Notes under the pieces: model-generated
Databases searched by the model: none
What the model was told of the DNA's origin: nothing
What the model saw: the letters and a program-made list of their open reading frames with translations, nothing else
Program-made: the position numbers and the translations under genes
Part shown: positions 60,869-64,000 of the stretch, in pieces
How positions within the stretch are numbered: the first letter of the stretch is position 1
How the letters are laid out: every line of letters starts with the position of its first letter
Source of the DNA: Microvenator marinus
GTDB lineage: Bacteria; Myxococcota_A; Bradymonadia; Bradymonadales; Bradymonadaceae
Assembly (NCBI RefSeq): GCF_007993755.1
Contig: NZ_CP042467.1
Coordinates: 5,542,001-5,606,000 of the forward strand
Direction of reading: 5' to 3'
Length of the DNA stretch: 64,000 nt

Positions 60869-61759
60869 CTAGAATTTGTAGGTGAATGAGACTTGGTCAG
60901 GACGTACGCTGAGAGACGCGCTTTCTTGGCTATCGGTCATCTCCCAGATAAGGATGCCTGCTCCTGCAGCTCCAAGCACCGCACCGCCAATGTAGAGCGC
61001 GGTGATAGCTGTCCTTCTGGATTCCGCATCTGAGTTGACCTGGTCAACGGCGCCGACCTCAACCGAATCAACGCCAGACGTGGCGTCTAGAACAAGGCCG
61101 GCGACCAATGCACCCGCCCCAACACCAACGAGCGTCCAGCCCGTGACGGGGCGCCAATCCGAGGAGTCTTGAGGTACCACGACTTCCTCAACGGTGGCGA
61201 TTTCGGCCGGAGCGAGCTTTGTTTGCAGTGAGATATCGTCGCTAAAAGCATTGATATTGACGCTGTAGACACTTGGCAAAAAGCCATCCGCGCTAGCCTC
61301 AACGCTGTAGCTTCCTTCCGTGAGCTCCGTAGGAGTCGCACACGCCAGAGGTGTTTCGCCGTTGAGGAGGAGCGTGGTGTTCGCGGGATCGCATTCTACC
61401 GTCAGGAGCCGTTTCTCGACACAATCTTTGAGGGATTCGAGCCGTTCTGTGGCCGCACTCCGGTCCTTCTTTGGGACATCATCGCGTTTGACGTAGATTG
61501 AAAACGTCTCTCGAGCGCGATTGCACCAGCTCATGGCCTCATACGAACGCCCGATATTGTACGAGAGGTCCGGGTGGTCATGAATAACGCGCGCCTCGCT
61601 CAGGAGCTCGATGGTTTTTCGGAAGTCGCCTTCTTCAAAGGTCTGAGCTGCCTCGGTAGTCAGAGATTTGTACTTCTCGACATCTGCATCAGAGGGTTGC
61701 GCCCACGCTGCAGAACTCATGAAGACGATTGCAAGGCTGAATGGAAGTGCGGTTTTCAA
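60869..61759 (-). CDS. TPR/PEGA-domain exported protein
   Basis: A 296-residue exported protein (signal A-W-A-Q). A TPR-like helical part (residues 25-115), then a PEGA-like domain (L-T-V-E-C-D-P-A-N-T-T-L-L-L-N-G ... G-S-Y-S-V-E-A-S-A-D-G-F), then two hydrophobic segments near the C-terminus. The start is TTG at 61759, overlapping the kinase stop as TTGA. It is typical of Myxococcota kinase-linked proteins. The PEGA part may bind the cell wall or polysaccharide. Confidence 0.82.
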   Translation of the reverse strand: MKTALPFSLAIVFMSSAAWAQPSDADVEKYKSLTTEAAQTFEEGDFRKTIELLSEARVIHDHPDLSYNIGRSYEAMSWCNRARETFSIYVKRDDVPKKDRSAATERLESLKDCVEKRLLTVECDPANTTLLLNGETPLACATPTELTEGSYSVEASADGFLPSVYSVNINAFSDDISLQTKLAPAEIATVEEVVVPQDSSDWRPVTGWTLVGVGAGALVAGLVLDATSGVDSVEVGAVDQVNSDAESRRTAITALYIGGAVLGAAGAGILIWEMTDSQESASLSVRPDQVSFTYKF

Positions 61760-63411
61760 AACTTTCCTACACTGAAAGGGTCGTCTTTCTTCTCTTGACG
61801 CTCTTTGTCTTGACGTCTCTGAGTATCCCTATTTGCAGGTTTTTTTGAAGTAGAATCGTTTTGAGCTTTGACGGGGTCTTCGTCAAACGGTGAGAGCACC
61901 GCGCGTTTCGCCGTCTTTGGCTCTTCTTTTTTCTCGATTCTCGCTGGTTTTTCTTCAACGACGGTTTCCTCTGCCACAACAGGTGCTGAGTCAGTCGGGA
62001 CCATCTCCTCATCTTCATCAAACGCCATCTCGGGCTCCGTCGGGGCCGCAAGAGGTGGTGATTCAATCACACTGGGTTCTGGCTCAATCTTGGGTTCGGG
62101 CAGTTGTGGTGGGATTTCAGAGGCAGCGAGTCCTGGTTCTTCCGTTGGTTCGGTCTCAGGGGTGCCATTGAAGGCGAAGATGAGGCCTCCAACTAAGACG
62201 AGGGCTACAATCCCAATTCCTACGGCCATCTTCTTCGAGGAGCTTTCTTTTGATGGCAAAGAGCTAGTCTGAGCGGCTGGCGTGAAGACTGGGATAGGCT
62301 CAGGTTTGGACTGCGTGAAGGTCCCGCTAGACGATTCCGCGCGACGTTCCGCAATCATCTGCTCCGAAATCCGTGGCATGGGCAGGGTAGGGCGCTCTAC
62401 AACCTCCGCGGTGCCTGTGCGGTCGCGAGGGGTCAAAAGAGTGGGCGGAGCTTCAAAACCACCCGAATGCGACGGGGTTGCCGTAGTCGGAGCCTCGTCA
62501 ATATTGGAGAAGGCCGAATAAGGGTCTTCAACTTGCGCCACAATCTGCGCCTCGCAAACCAGGTTCTGGTCCACCGAGTCGAAGGCCGCCTCAAGCTCGT
62601 CGTACATGGCCATGGCGTGCGGGAATCTTTCGGCCGGATTACGTGAGCACGCGCGGCGCAAAAAAGCGGCGAGCAAGGTACCTTCGATTTCGTCGGGGAT
62701 GGTGACGTCTTTGGTGAGGTGTTGGGCTACGATCTGGGCCGTGTTCGGACCCTGGCGCACGCGCGAGCCGGTGAGCATTTCCAGAATGATGAGCCCTATT
62801 GCGTAAACATCCACACCGTACGTGATCCCCTCACCGCGCAGCCCTTCTGGCGCGAGATAGGGTATCGAGCCCAGGACCTCGCCGGACATCGTAAGTTCCG
62901 TCTGCTCGCCCACTGATTTGGCGATGCCGAAGTCCAAGATCTTCGGAAGCTCGCGGCCTCGGCCAACCTTGGTGAGCATGATGTTTGAGGGCTTGAGGTC
63001 GCGGTGAATGACGCGATTTTCGTGGGCGGCACAGAGGGCGTCTAGGACCTGTTCGATGATTGTGCGTGTTCGCCCCACCGAAAACGCACCAGTCTTGTTG
63101 ACCAGCGCCTTCAAATCCTCGCCTTCAATAAACTCCATGACGATGAAGTTCATGCCGTCATGGGTTTGTCCAAAATCGTAAATCTCAACGATGCTCGGGT
63201 GTTTGAGACGCATGGCGATATTGACTTCGCGCCTGAATCTCTCAAGGTGGCGGTCGTTGTCCTGGTTTTCAGCCAGCACCATCTTCACAGCAACTTCGCG
63301 TCCCACGGCCAGCTGCGTGGCGCGGTAGACCACCCCCATTCCACCCCGAGCCAATACCGCATCGATTCGGTATCGCTCATTTACGGTTTCACCAACTGTG
63401 GGTAAGAGCAT
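61756..63411 (-). CDS. Transmembrane Ser/Thr protein kinase
   Basis: A 551-residue kinase of the bacterial PknB type: glycine loop A-R-G-G-M-G-V-V-Y, V-A-V-K, catalytic H-R-D-L-K-P-S-N, D-F-G, A-P-E. After about residue 300 comes a Pro/Thr/Glu linker, one transmembrane segment (V-G-I-G-I-V-A-L-V-L-V-G-G-L) and an acidic/basic low-complexity periplasmic tail. The ATG at 63411 is preferred over TTG 63417. It is coupled to the PEGA protein. Confidence 0.92.
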   Translation of the reverse strand: MLLPTVGETVNERYRIDAVLARGGMGVVYRATQLAVGREVAVKMVLAENQDNDRHLERFRREVNIAMRLKHPSIVEIYDFGQTHDGMNFIVMEFIEGEDLKALVNKTGAFSVGRTRTIIEQVLDALCAAHENRVIHRDLKPSNIMLTKVGRGRELPKILDFGIAKSVGEQTELTMSGEVLGSIPYLAPEGLRGEGITYGVDVYAIGLIILEMLTGSRVRQGPNTAQIVAQHLTKDVTIPDEIEGTLLAAFLRRACSRNPAERFPHAMAMYDELEAAFDSVDQNLVCEAQIVAQVEDPYSAFSNIDEAPTTATPSHSGGFEAPPTLLTPRDRTGTAEVVERPTLPMPRISEQMIAERRAESSSGTFTQSKPEPIPVFTPAAQTSSLPSKESSSKKMAVGIGIVALVLVGGLIFAFNGTPETEPTEEPGLAASEIPPQLPEPKIEPEPSVIESPPLAAPTEPEMAFDEDEEMVPTDSAPVVAEETVVEEKPARIEKKEEPKTAKRAVLSPFDEDPVKAQNDSTSKKPANRDTQRRQDKERQEKKDDPFSVGKF

Positions 63412-63499
63412 GTCCAAGCTTCATTGTGCGGAGTCCCTGAGCGTTGCGAGGATACATGAAGTTGATGGTTGTGTACAAGCGGGCACGTCCGCTTCGCCT

Positions 63500-64000
63500 C
63501 TACTCCGCACACCGGGCTTGAATTCGAGCCCTGACGGTTTCATCATCATCATAGATGCGGGCTTCGTCGCAAGCAGCGCCATGCAAAATGATTTTCTGCC
63601 CTGATTGCGTATATCCGTTTTGCGGGTCGAGAGGCACGCGACTGCCCAATACTTCGACCCAGAAATCGGTGTAGTTTCCAGCTGGTAAGGTAATCTCGCA
63701 CTTGAAGTCATACGAGAGCGCGAGTTCTTCTGCGTAGATCCCGTCAAGGGCGGCTCGAAGGTTTGTGACATTAGTCACCAAGTGTGGTTGGTCGTTGGAG
63801 AATGTCCCCCCCGTACCGCCTTCGGCCGCAAGACTCTCCGGAAGATTGGGAGATGCAAGCGCGTATTGATACCCAATGATGTGTGAGCGCACGTTTTGCA
63901 GCAACATGGTTCTAATCTCTTCAACCTCGTCGATCGTAAACATGCACCCAGTAGCGTCACCTCCATCAAAGATCAGAATGTGATTTCTACGCCCGGAACC
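63500..64000 (-). CDS. vWA-domain protein, 5' part beyond the window
   Basis: The frame is open to the right edge: the end of the window codes for N-H-I-L-I-F-D-G-G-D-A-T-G-C, then a helix, H-I-I-G-Y-Q, and L-A-A-E-G-G-T-G-G. This is the second half of a von Willebrand A domain (I-L-I-x-D-G, G-Y, A-E-G-G-T). The remaining 80 residues include a C-x(n)-C pair. By analogy with the rest of this genome, it is probably a lipoprotein; its beginning is not seen. Confidence 0.75.
   Translation of the reverse strand, partial: GSGRRNHILIFDGGDATGCMFTIDEVEEIRTMLLQNVRSHIIGYQYALASPNLPESLAAEGGTGGTFSNDQPHLVTNVTNLRAALDGIYAEELALSYDFKCEITLPAGNYTDFWVEVLGSRVPLDPQNGYTQSGQKIILHGAACDEARIYDDDETVRARIQARCAE

Noticed and set aside
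1-64000. rRNA, tRNA, prophage or insertion sequence
   Set aside because: None of the typical genes (integrase, transposase, phage structural genes) or RNA patterns were seen.

Overview
The window looks like a piece of chromosome from a Gram-negative, predatory-type deltaproteobacterial lineage (Myxococcota; a Bradymonadales-like organism is my inference). The grounds are: about twenty lipoprotein signal peptides in 64 kb, several followed by long Asp/Met/Pro/Glu linkers; Cys-rich repeat lipoproteins; a C-terminal tail of the MYXO-CTERM kind; an eukaryote-like Ser/Thr kinase; and TPR/PEGA proteins. No rRNA, tRNA, CRISPR array, insertion sequence or prophage was seen. Genes are very tightly packed, with many ATGA start/stop couplings and several convergent pairs that share four bases at their stop codons.

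Layout. 1-16.6 kb: end of a Cys-rich lipoprotein, a PL1 pectate lyase, a fatty acid hydroxylase/HTTM operon, a beta-propeller-like protein, a helical-repeat protein, an AlkZ-like and an AAA/DUF4143 pair, a DUF1801/HEAT-repeat pair behind a 22-bp tandem repeat, a lipoprotein with an unusual C-terminal domain, an orphan VapB-like antitoxin remnant, and an ArsR/oxidoreductase pair with its own operator region. 16.6-28.4 kb: lipoproteins, a periplasmic GT51 transglycosylase, a small alarmone-hydrolase-like HD protein, a PHB-depolymerase-type esterase, an RCC1-repeat lipoprotein and two large coupled Cys-rich lipoproteins. 28.4-32.2 kb: a TonB-dependent receptor and a cytochrome cd1 nitrite reductase (nirS). 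32.2-45.3 kb: a truncated BNR-repeat gene, a phosphatase/hydrolase pair, a ceramidase-like membrane protein, an ATP-grasp protein, a TraB fusion, and a TPR-regulator operon holding a second copy of the lipoprotein family of 12.4 kb. 45.4-55.5 kb: a phosphodiester glycosidase with a MYXO-CTERM-like tail, a PL9-like lyase, and large lipoproteins. 55.6-64 kb: a YtkA-like lipoprotein with a RegB/RegA redox two-component system, speA, a kinase/PEGA pair and a truncated vWA protein.

The most interesting result is regulatory. The promoter regions of nirS (minus strand, 32137-32074) and of the ytkA-like/regB/regA operon (plus strand, 55609-55672) align without gaps over 64 positions. Each has an FNR/DNR-like half-palindrome, then a GCGNC-N5-GNCGC site of the RegA/PrrA/RegR kind (perfect at nirS, one mismatch at the reg operon), then an identical 12-base block where the -10 element should lie. 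This suggests that the RegBA pair in this window controls both itself and the nitrite reductase, together with an FNR-family activator. The SenC/PrrC position beside regBA is taken by a His-rich YtkA/CopC-like lipoprotein, and nirS itself is made as a lipoprotein and paired with a TonB-dependent receptor.
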